A program made the translations under genes and the position numbers. This document shows, piece after piece, positions 36,031 through 48,026 of a stretch of 64,000 bases of DNA (position 1 is its first letter; every line of letters begins with the position of its first letter). The stretch is from Gentiana macrophylla (lineage: Eukaryota; Streptophyta; Magnoliopsida; Gentianales; Gentianaceae): the NCBI GenBank assembly GCA_026214975.1, contig CM047813.1:36055871-36119870 (forward strand), in the 5' to 3' direction. Under the pieces are notes generated by a model. That model did no database searches. It was given only the letters and a program-made list of their open reading frames with translations, and was not told the origin of the DNA.

Positions 36031-36589
36031 GTAACATTTGGTGGTATTTGAAAATTCAAAATGCGACTGGACCCAATTTCAATCTCCGAGTATAAGTCAA
36101 TTATGTGATAAAGGCTAAATACATACTTACAAAGAAGGATGCAAGGTGATGGAAACCAACATAGTTGTACTTGTAGGAAGAAGAGAAGATAACATGTACA
36201 CTAAATTGGAAGACATCAGTGGTGGTGGATGACTAAACAATTCCAAATTCACTTGTCATAGGACCATATTCAACATACTAACAAAGAAAAGAGAAGGCCT
36301 ACAGAGATCACTTTCAAAAGGAAAACCTCTTTGATTTGCAAGAAGAATTCAAAAAAGATCAATCAACAACAAGAATTTTACATTTGTTGCATGGATCACC
36401 AGATCACCAAGATCAGATACACTCTAGGTGGATGACTATTCAAATTCACTTGGACCATATTCACGAAATGAAATTATCAAAATTAGATTTGCTAAGAAGA
36501 ATGAAAATGAAAATGAATTACTACCATCAACTATCAGATAAAGGCAACAGAATTTCTAAATGAAATTATCAAAACTTCTGTGAAGAGGA

Positions 36590-37272
36590 CTCCTACATCA
36601 AAATCGTGTGGGACTCCACAACAAAATGGTGTAGCAGAAGAGACTCAAAGACGCTCAAAGAATCGGTTAGAACAATGATTGCAGAAGCATGCTTACCAAA
36701 GAGATTTTGGTCTGAAGCAGCAAATACATCATGCTATACTCAAAATAGATCAACCATCAACAAACATCATGGAAAAACACCATATGCAATAGGGAATGGA
36801 AGAAAACCTAACATCTCACATTTACATATGTTTGGATCTAAATTTTTTGTTTAGAATAGGAATCAGCTACATACTTTTGATGAAAAAGCTGATGAAGAAA
36901 TCTTATGGGATACTCAGACACAAGCAAAGCCTCAGAGTACTCAACAAAAGAACTTTGGTGATTAAAGAGTCAATCCATGTGGTCTTTGATGAACCAAAAA
37001 CAAATGGTGAAAGTCTACAAGATCTTGAAGAAGAAGCTGCACAAAGACAAGTTTATATGAATACAACAGTACCAACTACTATTCTGACTCACACCTTTGG
37101 AAATCAAGATGATGCACGAGTCAACACAACACAGGAGGCACCAACACAAGAACATGAAGTTAATACACAAGCTGAAATTGTGGAAGAACCAACTCAAGAG
37201 CAACTTCAACCTGACCTAAACTGGCTGAGAGAGCATCAAGAGGAACAAGTCATTGGAGATATTCATATATGA
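36590..37272 (+). pseudogene. Copia integrase C-terminal remnant and linker (element C)
   Basis: In shifted frames: GTPQQNGVAEETQRR near 36610, LKESVRTMIAEACLPKRFWS, SCYTQNRSTINKHHGKTPYA, ISHLHMFGSKFFV, then VLNKRTLVIKESIHVVFDEP and an acidic/Gln-rich linker (36796-37272). The zinc module and the catalytic Asp residues expected upstream (36000-36590) are absent, so about two thirds of the integrase has been deleted. Confidence 0.75.
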
Positions 37273-37299
37273 GTTAGAACCAGAAGACAACTGGAAAGA

Positions 37300-38006
37300 A
37301 TGCTAACTTGTTTTCTATCACGGGTGAAACCCAAAACAATAGATGATGCAATTCAAGATGCTGATTGGATTACAGCCATGCAAGTAGAGCTAAATGAATT
37401 TGAAAGAAATAAGGTCTGGGAACTTGTTGACAGATCAGACATGGCCAACATCATTGAAACAAAATGGGTGTTCAGAAACAAGATGGATGAACAAGGGACT
37501 TTTGTCAGAAACAAAGCAAGGCTAGTTGCAAAGGCTACTCACAAGCAGAAGGAATAGATTATGATGAAACATTTGCACCAGTAGCAATATTGAAAGCAAT
37601 CAGACTTTTTCTAGCCTTTGCAGATCATAAAGACTTCAAAGTTTATCAAATGGATGTCAAAAGTGCATTTCTGAATGGAATTTTGAAAGAAGAAGTATAT
37701 GTGGAACAACCTCCTGGTTTTCAACTAAAAGGAAAGGAAGACATAGAGTACAAACTCAAAAAGGCACTTTATGGACTCAAACAAGCACCTAGAGCCTGGT
37801 ATGAGACACTATCACAATTCTTGATCAACAATGGATTCAACAAATGGACTATTGACAAGTCTTTCTTCAATCTAGAGGAAGGAACAAGTACCTTGTTAGT
37901 TCAAATCTATGTTGATGACATCATCTTTGGATCAGAAGATGAGAAGCTGTGTGAGAAATTTGCAAATCTGATGAAAAGCAAATTTCAGATGAGCATGATA
38001 GGATAA
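37300..38006 (+). pseudogene. Copia reverse transcriptase (element C)
   Basis: Frames 37300-37557 and 37590-38006 carry [45 protein letters not shown], then [35 protein letters not shown] and the active site [10 protein letters not shown] near 37905, intact in sequence. A frameshift near 37555 separates the two blocks and a stop follows MSMIG at 38006. Confidence 0.85.
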
Positions 38007-38101
38007 CTAAATTACTTTCTTGGTCTACAAGTGAAGCAAATGAAGGATGATATCTTCATCAATCAAGCCAAGTCTAAAAAGACCTGATACACAAATATGC
38101 T

Positions 38102-38743
38102 ATGGCTACAAGTGGCACATCAGATACACCAATTTGTGCAAGAGTCATTCTTGGAAAAGATGAAAGTGAAAAGGATGTTGATCAAAAGCTTTATAGAGGG
38201 ATCATTGGGTCTCTACTATATCTAACTGCAAGCAGACCAGATATAGCAGTTGCAGTAGGAGTATGTGCAAGATTCCAAGCTCAACCAAAGGAATCTCACT
38301 TACTAGCAGCTAAAAGAATCATCAAATACCTGGAGAACACCATAAATGTAGGGATTTGGTATCCAAAAGATGGAGGATTCAAACTGATATCATATTCAAA
38401 CTCAGGCTATGCTGGATGCAAGATATATAGAAAAAGCACATTTGGAACTTGTCAAATGCTAGGAAGTAGAATAGTATCATGGTTTAGCAAAAACCAAAAC
38501 TCTATATCCACATCAACAGCTGAAGCAAAATATATAGCAGCCGGTAGTTGTTGTGCACAAGTGTTGTGGATTAGACAACAACTAAGAGACTATGGAATGG
38601 AGGAGAAGACAATTCCAATAATGTGTGATAACACAAGTGCAATTTCTATCACAGAAAATCCAGTACTACACTTAAGAATAAAACATATTGATGTGAGACA
38701 TCATTTTATCAGAGATCATGTAGAAAATGAGATGTTATTCTAA
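38102..38743 (+). pseudogene. Copia RNase H (element C)
   Basis: 213 codons: VDQKLYRGIIGSLLYLTASR, PDIAVAVGVCARFQAQPKES, STSTAEAKYIAAGSCCAQVL, MCDNTSAISITENPVLH and RIKHIDVRHHFIRDHVE. The standard Copia YSDSDYAG reads YSNSGYAG here, so catalytic-motif residues are altered. Coding similarity continues after a frameshift to about 38850 (TEDQLADIFTKPLNHERF). This normally removes RNA from the RNA:DNA hybrid during reverse transcription. Confidence 0.8.
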
Positions 38744-38849
38744 GATATATACCAACTGAAGACCAATTGGCTGACATCTTCACAAAACCACTCAATCATG
38801 AAAGATTTAGAAAGTTGAGAACTGAATTGGGGATGATAGAAATTGACTA

Positions 38850-39480
38850 AGTTATAAGGAGCAGCTAACTGGAGTATTCGGCTAAATAATTTCACCAGCT
38901 GATTGAACCTTTGCCACTTCGGGTGAGCTCATTTGGCAGGCAAGACACTGATACCCAGTGAAGTTAACTTTACTAATTGTTAGGAACAGTTTTATACAGC
39001 AGCTCAATAAAGAAGTCACTAAACCGGCATAGTGACCAGTCAAGTTCCTCCACCGATATACATCTTGGAGAATACAACAAAGTAAAGTGTGAACAAAATC
39101 AACTTTATACTTGTGCAAAATTAGTTGATTAATGGAGAATAATTTTATGGGAAATTGCACACGTGGATCTTATATTGCAAATCGTGGAAGTTATATTTTG
39201 CATTAAGGTATGACGGAAAAGCCTTGAAACCCGGGATTTATCATTACATACCTTAATCCACTCCCCAACTACACTCAAATACCGTGATTATATACATAAA
39301 ATCACGCCATTACGTCACAAAATCCTTTCATATTCAACCTCGTTCACACTACCCCAAACAATCCTATTTAAACAACACTTAGAGAATTTCCAGAATTCTT
39401 TACACTCCCTTTGCAATTCATAAACCCTATTTTCTATAAAAAAAAAATTGAAGCTTTTCCAAAATCTCAAACACTTCAAA
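38850..39480. other. Non-coding interval between pol and the extra ORF of element C
   Basis: Mostly without open frames. A stretch at about 38976-39050 (ATTGTTAGGAACAGTTTTATAC) repeats the first ~20 bp of the 3' LTR (42802 onward), suggesting an internal LTR-derived fragment. No other feature seen. Confidence 0.5.
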
Positions 39481-39482
39481 CA

Positions 39483-42400
39483 ATGGCTTCATCCTCTTCA
39501 AACACACAAACTGGAAAACAATATGAGAAGTCAATAGCCACTGGATCGTTTTTTCAAGAAGAACATACTTAAAGCTATGTGGAAATGACGAAGAGGCACA
39601 GAGACTGGCAACTGGATGTAAAAACCTAAAGTTGACGACTTTTCTAAATCCTCCCATCAAGGACATATGTTATGAAAGCCTCATCTCTTTCTGGAATACC
39701 GCCAAGTTTGTTTCTGGGCTCTTTGCTGAAGAAGGTGTCGAAATGGGTGAAGACCGGATTGTTGCATCAGTCAATGGTACAGAAGTAGTTATTACAGCCT
39801 AGGTAATTCGCAAAACACCTTAAACTCTCTAATAAAGGTCAAGAAAAAGTAGCCCTTGTTCCACAAAACTTGGATGAATTTTGGGTAAAAATCGCTAAGA
39901 TGACGAACCCAGGCTCAAAGAAACTCAACTGTCTTAGATCCGTCTTGAAGAAACCCTTCAGTGAATTCAGTGCTTTAGTTGGAAACACAATTGAAGGAAA
40001 GCTAGGGGCAAATAATGCCATGACAGAGGTTAGAATGTGCCTTATGGGAATCATCTACAACAGTATGGAATTCAATTGGGCCAACTATTTCTTCCTAAGA
40101 ATCAAATAGCAAATCCAAGCAGAGGCCAATGCCGCTAAAAAGGGGCTAGCAGAAGGAAAGAAGAAAAAGGGAATCTTTTAGGTAAAAAGTCTTATGGGAT
40201 TCAATTACACTATTTGTTGCAATGTCTGAACGTCCCTGTCGTCAAACTCCACAAACTACATGAATCCAAAATCATGTTTACCTATGTCAAATAGAAAAAG
40301 ATAGCATAAGGTGGAAAGAGAAAGCAAACTAGAGCAGCACATCCGGTCAATGCAAGAAACAAAAAGTCCAAAGAAATTTAGATAAAGAGGAGTTTCAAAA
40401 ATTAATCGATGAAGAAGATACAGAACAACAAAAGGAAGAAGACTGTAGTGAGGATGATCAACTTGAAAATGAAGAAGTTGAAGAAGACAATGGAGATTAT
40501 TAAGAATCTTTAGAAGCACCAGCAGACACATCTGCAAGTGATATTGATAATCGAATTGCTGCATATCTCGAATGGAAGGAAGGTGATTCCAGACTTCAAC
40601 TTTAAGATTCAGAACATATGCTTCAGGAAGAAGCCTGGCACTTTGAATTTCTTGGGATCACAACCCTGGTTGGTGTACTTGATGAATCCCCACTATGGGA
40701 TATGGTTGATGCATCAAAGGCAAAAATACATCCAACTTCTGACAAAGGAAATGGTGAGCAGATGATGATGGTGATGATCATGATGACAATGATAGTGATG
40801 ATCATGATGACAATGATGGTGATAATCATGATAATGATGGTTATAATTCAAAGGATGATGTTGATGGACGAGACAAAGAGGCTAAACAAACAGTTGATGT
40901 AATTGATGATAACATCCTCTTGAGTTCTTTTCTACAAACACAAGAACCAGCAAAGTCAACCCCACCAGTTAAGGCAACACCTCAACAACTGTTTGTTGAC
41001 AATATAGCTGAACCAACAACAGTGTTGGAAACTGGATCAATTGCTGCCACTCCAGTCAAGGCAAATCCCGAACAGAGCAAGGGGGAATAGGAGATAATGA
41101 TGCACCTGCTATAACATCTACTAAAGTACTTGAAGAAGTATAAGCTGGTGTGGATGTTACTCAACCAACTGCGCATCACCAAGAATCAGTTGAGGTTCCT
41201 CCAACTGTGCAACATAGAGGACAACAAACAGAACCAGAACCAGCCGATATCCGTCATAAATTTACTCAAATGTCCACTGGCATCTACAATGAGGCCTTTG
41301 TAAAAACAGCAGATTTGTTGGCTGAAGAACTAGAACAGCAATCAATGTACCTCAGATCCATGACTCTAGCATTCAAAGATGAAAGCTACTCCATAGAGAA
41401 AATATTTCAGGCTATTGCTGAGTACATTAATGCTCAAAATATTGTTGTGCAAAGACAAGATGACTTGATGCGCCACTTGAACATAAATATCACAAACAAC
41501 ATTGCCGGTCTTAGACAACTATCTCACAGGAAAATGAGTCGAAGGCAATGGATTTTGGCACAAGATTTGAAAGCATGGACAAAAAGCTGGCTGATCATAA
41601 TAACATATTTACCTCTATTGAATCAAAATTGGATACTCGATTGGTACAGCTGAAGCTACAAACAACATCTTATTACAACAGAGGGATGATGCTGCAAAAA
41701 GAGGGGAAAGAGGTGATAAGCCTGAAGGATCCACAGTTAGACCCCCAAATTTTACTGAGGAACAGTTAAGAGCAAGGGACAGAGAGCTAAGAATCCAAAA
41801 TGAAGCTGAAGAACATGTATGAAAGGCCAGAGAAGAGAGGGAAAGGGTCACAAATGAACCATGTATTGGATTTCCCCATCCAATCCCAAGAAGAGATGAT
41901 GACAGAGATAGACCTGGAAGGCAGCAAAGGCCTGAATCCAGTCAACAAAGAAGCTCAATAAGTCTACACAGATCCAGCACCAGTAGAGGCAGCAGCAGTA
42001 CCAGATATGCTGGTGAGAAAAGAACCTTCACAACTCACAGAAACAAACAAGTGTATGATGCCGAGATACTAGAAAAGGTAAGAGAGTTTTTCAGAACTCA
42101 AGATAGTCTGTTATCCAAACCAAAGGCAAGATGAAGCATGGGCAGATTGGCTAGGCTATCAAGATGAGAAGATGAGAGTTGATATGGCCAAGATTTACAA
42201 TGATGTTAAAAGAGAGTATGCATCTCTCAAGCAAAATACTAGATCTGGCTCAACAAGCAGACCAAGTCAAGCCATACCCATTTCTGCAACAGGACTAGAA
42301 GATCTATCCAGTGAACAACAGGAAGACTTCCACATCATGGTAAAATTCTTCAGTCCTATAGGGAAAATGAATCATCAGGAACAATGGGGTCTATTCAAGA

Positions 42401-42650
42401 GTCTCAAGTTTGTTGATTCACACATTGATGAAGCTAAAAATAGACTTGAGAAACACTTTGGACAACCCAAGGCAAATGAGACTATGTTTGACTTTCAACA
42501 GACTCATCAACAAGAGAGTATTTCTTGGAGTCACTGAGTACACTGCTATGGCCTACTAGAAATGAAAGTTCCCAGAGATCAATTGGAAAGACATGGAGGA
42601 GGTTCAAACTACAAAGTTCAAGAGACACAAACAAGACCTAAGTAAATGTA
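39483..42650 (+). pseudogene. Extra ORF(s) downstream of pol in element C
   Basis: Starts MASSSSNTQTGKQYEKS at 39483 and continues in shifted frames: DICYESLISFWNTAKFV near 39660, KKLNCLRSVLKKPFSEFSAL (39915), MEFNWANYFFLRIK, QAEANAAKKGLAEGKKKKGI (40110). After acidic tracts come a FEFLGITTLVGVLDESPLWD block (40640) and a DDDGDDHDDND repeat tract (40763-40850). The frame 41150-41653 is coiled-coil-like (ADLLAEELEQQSMYLRSM), followed by a Ser/Arg-rich region (about 41930-42030) and 42172-42537. The first part resembles the plant 'putative plant transposon protein' domain found after pol in some LTR elements. I see no clear transmembrane segment, so I do not call it envelope-like. Confidence 0.55.
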
Positions 42651-42790
42651 GTTGTAGCACCCTAAATCTCTGTTGAACTTATATCTTTTTGCTCTTAAAT
42701 GGATGAATAAAATTTCTGAGTTTTATTCTATTATTATTATGAAAGAATTTGCACATTTATGTTCAGGCTTATGAGGGTTTTGGCATCATC

Positions 42791-42804
42791 AAAAATGGGG
42801 AAAT
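42791..42804 (+). promoter_or_regulatory. Polypurine tract of element C
   Basis: AAAAATGGGGAAAT directly before the LTR start TGTTAGG at 42805; this is the plus-strand primer site in reverse transcription. Confidence 0.7.
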
Positions 42805-44196
42805 TGTTAGGAACAGTTTTTATATGTTTTGATGATGGCCATACTAGCTGTTATAGCAAGCGTAAAATAAGTTAGAAATCTCTATATAAGTCTTTACTTA
42901 GAGTCTGACATGTTGTATAAGTTGAGTCAGACAAGTATTGTACTAGTTGGTAGGATGGAGAAGTAAAACAGAAATCTGGCAGAGTGAAGCCAGCCAAGTA
43001 CCAGTAGAGAAGCACAAGAGATATATGGTCTGACTTATAACCAGGGAAGTCTGTGATGACCTTGGATAAGTATAAGTTGTAATTCAAAGTATGGAACACA
43101 TTGTCAAATATGGTGTACACTGATCTCACCCAAATTAAAGATCAGTGAAGTACAAGAAGTACCTAAAAGATCAAAGAAAATAACAAGCAGTAAACCGGCA
43201 GAGTGAACTGACTATCGGCTGAGTAAAGATAAAGCAGTGAAGGAAGAACCAAACAGCCAAGTCAGGAGGATCACTTAAACGTTCAGGGAACGGCCAAGTA
43301 AACTTTACTTGCTCAGATTTTATACTATGAAGATCAAGCATTAAATGCACAATCAATTGAGGATCAATCAAGGATGGATTTTCTGATAGACGTTTGAAAA
43401 AGAAATCCGATCACTAAAATCAAGGAGAATATAATTGAGTGGGAATCAAGAATCAAATCAAGGATTATTCCCCACATTAAATAGCCAAAGGACGTAAATT
43501 CAAATCAAGGATCATCAGGGCTATAAATAGAAGGCATTGACAAACAAGAATAATAATGATTGAATCTGATAAGAAACAAGCAGAAACTCTATCAATTTGA
43601 AAAACCTTCAATCTGTACTTAAAGGAAAACATCCAAAGATCAACTCAGGAATCAGAACTCAAATTCCATATCAAGTATTGAGATTGATCACAAGTCTGTG
43701 AATCCAATTCACATCAACTGAATCAATTGAATCAGAGGAATCTAAGAAGGAATTGGAACTTTTGTGATAGCTGCTGAAAGATTTGTTCTCAAGGAGCAGT
43801 GACAGAGACTAAGTCACTGAAGCTTTTGTAGCCAGGGAGTGATAGTCTTGAAGATTATGAAGCTTGTGTAGTCAAGGACAATCTGACTATTGTATCTGTG
43901 AAAACAATAGTGAATTCCTCCAATCATCATAGGAGAAGAGTAGATTAAGGGATTACCCCACCCTGAACCACTATAAACCTTTGTGTCTATTTACTTTCAG
44001 AAATTTACTTTACCGTACTTCATTTAATTGCATACGATATCTATGATTGCATAATTTACTTTGAACCAACATTTAAAGAAGGGACTTATCCGCTGCCCAA
44101 AAGTTGTTAAATATAAGAAAAGTTTTTGAAACTCCACTATAGTCATTCACCCCCTCCCCCTCTGACTATAGTTTTACCCTTCTCTGGAGACCAACA
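42805..44196 (+). repeat. 3' LTR of element C
   Basis: 1392 bp from TGTTAGGAACAG to AGACCAACA (TG...CA ends), with a TATAAATAG box near 43522. It is complete, unlike the 5' LTR. Confidence 0.85.
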
Positions 44197-45030
44197 AACC
44201 CGATTGGGTTTAGGAAACTATTTCAACAGCTTTCGCCATTCATAAAGTCACCAAGTTTATGCATTCCCTTCGGGACAGCCATGGGGTTGTTGTCAAGCGT
44301 ATATTGCGATATCTCAAGGACACCCTTTTTGATGGTATCTTCTTTAGTCGCTCTCTCACCACTATCTTGCATGCCTTTATAGATGCTGATTGGGCCTCTA
44401 ATCCAAGTGATTGTCGTTCTAGTGGTGTGTAATGTATCTTCCTTGGCTCCAATATGATTAGTTGGCATTCCAAACAACAAGAGACTTACTGTAAAAAGCA
44501 GCACTGAAGCTGAATATAAAGCTCTTTCTCATGTTGTTGTTGAACTTCAATGGATCACTTCCATACTTTGTGACATGTCAATTGATATCCACCACCCTCC
44601 TACCTTGTGGTGTGATAACATTGTAGCCACTTATCTTACTGCTAGTTCGGTTTTCCATGCTCGCATGAAACATATTGATATTGACTTCCATCATGTCCGT
44701 GAGTTGGTTGCTCTTAACAAACTACGTGTCGTTTTCATCTCCTCTAAAGATCAATTAATGGCGGATCTACTCACTCCACCACTTGGCCACGTTCGTTTCA
44801 CTGATTCAAAGACCAATCTCCATGTTCATTCCATTCTTATTGGATTATGGGGGCATATTGATGAACCTTTTGGAACACCAAGCCTTGTGCCACAAGAAAG
44901 TGCCGCATAGCCTAGGGTTTATTTGTTGTATTTGATTTTCGGTTATATCTCTATGGTAATATCTATATAAACAACCATTGTACTCTTGATTATTCAATGA
45001 ATACAACACATACTTTGCTCTAATAGTCTT
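44197..45030 (+). mobile_element. Copia RNase H and 3' end fragment (element D)
   Basis: Starts inside RNase H just after element C's 3' LTR: FAIHKVTKFMHSLRDSHGVV, LRYLKDTLFDGIFFSRSL and IDADWASNPSDCRSSG in shifted frames. Then comes the clean frame 44575-44910 with LWCDNIVATYLTASSVFHAR, MKHIDIDFHHVREL and DQLMADLLTPPLGHVRF, ending at a stop. LTR-like AT-rich sequence follows to about 45030. Its motifs match element A (YVGD lineage), not B or C. The 5' part of D is not found to the left of element C. Confidence 0.75.
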
Positions 45031-45039
45031 ACTTGTTTA

Positions 45040-46110
45040 AACTAATGACACTTGGAACTTTGTAAAAACGTTGAAATCTATGGTGCTCCAAACATTCTCG
45101 TCAATGGATACAAACAACTACCGCTATTGTATGCTAATGCTATGTACTTTCGCACTAATTACTTTGCTAGTTTTTGGGTGAAAGTGCAGATTCCATTGCC
45201 TATAGTGTTGTACTGTGATGATCAAAGTGCTATAGTTTGATTTCCAAGGCCGGCTATATATTTTTGGGCAAAGATTACTTCAACATCACGCTTATAAAAA
45301 ATCATACTTACACAAAATTTAAATTCATTGATGTTACATATATTTTCATATATTGTTATCATTTTCATTTGGGTTGCCATAACTAAACACTCATAGCTGA
45401 ACAGGTGCACCTATGAAATTAGAATTGATGCCTCTGAGTTATAAATTTGGGCATATAATTTGCCTTTCTCAATTCAAGTAATTTTCTTAACAAATTATAT
45501 TTGTGGGTCTATAATTTGAGCCTTTATCAATTCAAATAAAAAACATTAACACATTATATTAGGTCGGTTTGGATTGAATCTACACAAATTTTTTTACGGA
45601 AACATGTAATTTCGGGCCCCACTGACGGTTGAGCCTTCGACCGCCGCCTACTTTGCCTATAGGTTGGGCCGGCTTTTCACATAGCACATAACCATGTTTT
45701 TCATGAAAGACAAAACACATAGAAATAGATTGTCACATTGTCAGGGAAAAAGTTCAATCCGGCATAATCAAGCTTCTACATGTTAAGACAAAGGATCAAC
45801 TAGCAAACATACTGATTAAACCATTGGATTCACCATTTTTCTATGATCTTCTACACATATTACATATCTCCACTATTTTCAGCTCTCCTCGTCCGTATTG
45901 AGGTGGTTGTTACAGCTGAAAGTTAGCATGATTAGAAGTTGTAGTTAGTTAATCAGTTAAGAGTAACCAACTCTTAACTGATGTTAACTTCCCCTTGTAA
46001 CTTAAAAACTCTATTAAAGCAGCTCTAATGCTTTTATTGTACTTACTTCAAAATTATTGAATGACTATTTGATGATCCCGTGCGATGCACGGGGCCCAGT
46101 CATTCTAATT
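45040..46110 (+). mobile_element. Copia RNase H fragment of another lineage (element E), interrupted
   Basis: RNase H pieces LPIVLYCDDQSAIV (to 45240), then after a ~470 bp interruption KTKHIEIDCHIVREKV, IIKLLHVKTKDQLANILIKP and LDSPFFYDLLHILHIS (about 45715-45890). A stop follows, then an LTR-like start near 45905 (GAGGTGGTTGTTACAGCTG, with an adjacent polypurine-like GAGGTGG). The interruption 45240-45715 is AT-rich and unlike Copia. The end of the unit is obscured by a possible Helitron terminus near 46108. Confidence 0.65.
46079..46108 (+). mobile_element. Possible Helitron 3' terminus
   Basis: The hairpin CCCGTGC-GAT-GCACGGG (7-bp stem, 3-nt loop) is followed 11 nt later by CTAA and then T, matching the Helitron 3' end rule (hairpin, short spacer, CTRR, insertion before T). 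No 5' TC end was identified, so the element's extent is unknown. Confidence 0.4.
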
Positions 46111-46574
46111 TTTGTTTTAAATCACTGTTTTTTATTTTAATTCTATAGCAAATTTGGCTTTTGCATGTGATGGAAAGAAGAGTTGGTGATAATTTTGTTG
46201 AACTGTATGAAAGGGCATGTGAAAAGCAAGAAAAGAAAAATACAATTATGAAAAGGAACATAATATACATACTATAATTAACAGTACATAATAAGCCGAA
46301 ACATTACACATGATAGTCAAAAACATGACACAACCAAATAGAACCCGAATTATTACATATTAAGCCGACACGCTACAATAGTTCAAAACATTACATATTA
46401 AGCTGAAAGAAGCAAAACATGAAGCCAAAACACACATAGCATAGTCCATGACATACTATTGCCTAAGATAGTAGCTTTGTCAGAACAGCAACTGCGAAAC
46501 GTATTGCAGCAAGTAGTTACAAACAAGCTCTTTCTCTTCAAAATCACTCTTATTGCAACACCTGCACATCTGAA
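46111..46574. other. Sequence between spacer elements and the right arm's first visible pairing
   Basis: AT-rich, with repeated phrases (ACATTACACAT, ACATTACATATTAAGC). It may belong to the right arm, with its partner hidden beyond the N gap at 27425. No gene recognised. Confidence 0.4.
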
Positions 46575-47508
46575 GCATAATGAGGTCAGCTAGAATATCA
46601 GTAATAAATATTTGCTCCGTGTGGCGGTGAAACCTCAGGACCAAATCGTGAAGACAAAAATTAAAAAACATACACATAAACTAAGTGAATAATACTATCT
46701 TCACAATACTATACACTTAAAATCAATCAGGTATGGTCATATAATACACTAAGAAGATTACAAATGAATGTACAAATGGGAAGCTCTAGATATTACAACT
46801 CATCCATAAGTTCAGACTTGCTATCTAAAATTCTAATCCTAATCAGCCACGTTCGAAACAAGAAGTCAACGCCAGACCCAATGGAAGATGATCTTAATTC
46901 ACGTATGTTGGAGCAAACTAAGACAACAGAAAAATCCTAAAGCCAAATTGTAGGTCCTAGAAAGCCATAAGCACTCATGGTGAATAACAACGCAGTAATA
47001 TGGCAAGCTCACACCATGCCCTTTTTGTGTAGGAGTATATTCAGTGTCGAATTGACATAAGAATAAAATGGAAAAAAAACAATCTTAAAACAAAGATGCT
47101 GAGATGGTGTATATTATCTCATTAGTAAGAGTGAAGCTTGCGGGAACATTACATAGTAGATACATTAGTGGTTATATAAAATTAGTAGATACTTTATATT
47201 ACACATACAGATTCATAAGTTCCAGTACAAACATAAAGACTTGCTCCTTAACTTATTTATTTTATAGGAGTGTACGAGGATGCAGTCGAACTCAAACCAT
47301 AAGCATACTTTAATAGATACATAGATACTTTATTACACTTTAAGAGCAAGAACTCAACCATGTTATAAGACCTAGTAGGAGAAAAAGTGAACATATACCT
47401 TCATAAGCTGTTTTCAAGTTGATCTTTGTTGGTGATCGAATGCAACCGCTAGAGCATTCAACCTTTTCATTGGCTTGGTTTCATCCTTAGCAATTGATAT
47501 TGTATTCA

Positions 47509-48026
47509 TCATCCTCGTTGGCTATCTTCCTTTTGCTGAACAAAAGCGTCACATGGAAATTTTCGTTGATTATTCATTAAATGCTCGTGTATAATTTGTC
47601 TAGATTCTAGTGAATTAAAAGGGTTAGTATATTTGCAAAACATCTGAAGAAACAAGTACAAGGCTAAGGTGCATTTTGCTGCTGCCATAAAAGACATGGA
47701 ATACTTCTAAAAAGAAAAGAAAAAATAAAAAAGAGAGAGAGAGAGAGAGAGAGAGAAATGGTATTGAGAACAGTCGGGCCAAACGACAAGTCGAACATTT
47801 GAACAAATATTTCCATACTATTTCAAGCAGGAAACTAATTTGAATTCACAACCACAAGAATTGAGGATTGTCCATCGAAATTCCTGAAATTTACATCACC
47901 TCCGGCGTCGATGAAAGCCAAAGCTGAAACACGATATGAAGTCCCACTGCTTGCCGCAGTTCTAAGCAATGAACTCGGTTCTAACATAGGACAAGAAGGA
48001 ACATGTTTAAAGATCACATTTAACAT
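47509..48026 (-). other. Unidentified coding-like segment (right arm)
   Basis: Two frames on the minus strand: 48026-47835 (SSLLRTAASSG, then ALAFIDAGGDVNFRNFDGQS, loosely reminiscent of an ankyrin-type DAGGDVN turn) and 47697-47509. Between them is a (GA)n tract (about 47735-47757). The equivalent left-arm segment (about 25920-26450) is frameshifted. I do not recognise a family; it lies downstream of the HD-ZIP IV remnant on the same strand and might be part of another broken gene. Confidence 0.3.

Larger units (their letters stand above)
33603..44196 (+). mobile_element. Copia retrotransposon element C with extra ORF after pol
   Basis: In order: truncated 5' LTR (33603-34464), primer-binding site TGGTATCGGAGC (34467-34478), gag (from ATG 34591), an integrase remnant lacking the catalytic core (about 36590-36970), RT (37270-38006), RNase H (38102-38890), a ~3.9 kb 3' region with additional coding material (39483-42650), polypurine tract near 42791-42804, and 3' LTR (42805-44196). 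The two LTRs agree closely over their shared ~865 bp, so the insertion is relatively young even though genes are frameshifted. The extra ORF after pol is a feature of SIRE/Maximus-type Copia elements (established for the group; assignment here is inference). Confidence 0.85.

Noticed and set aside
40623..40829. Ile-rich 68-codon ORF on the minus strand
   Set aside because: It is the reverse frame of the Asp/His-rich GATGATGGT repeat tract.
39483..42650. Envelope protein of an LTR element
   Set aside because: No signal peptide or membrane segment could be seen; only the position after pol suggests it.
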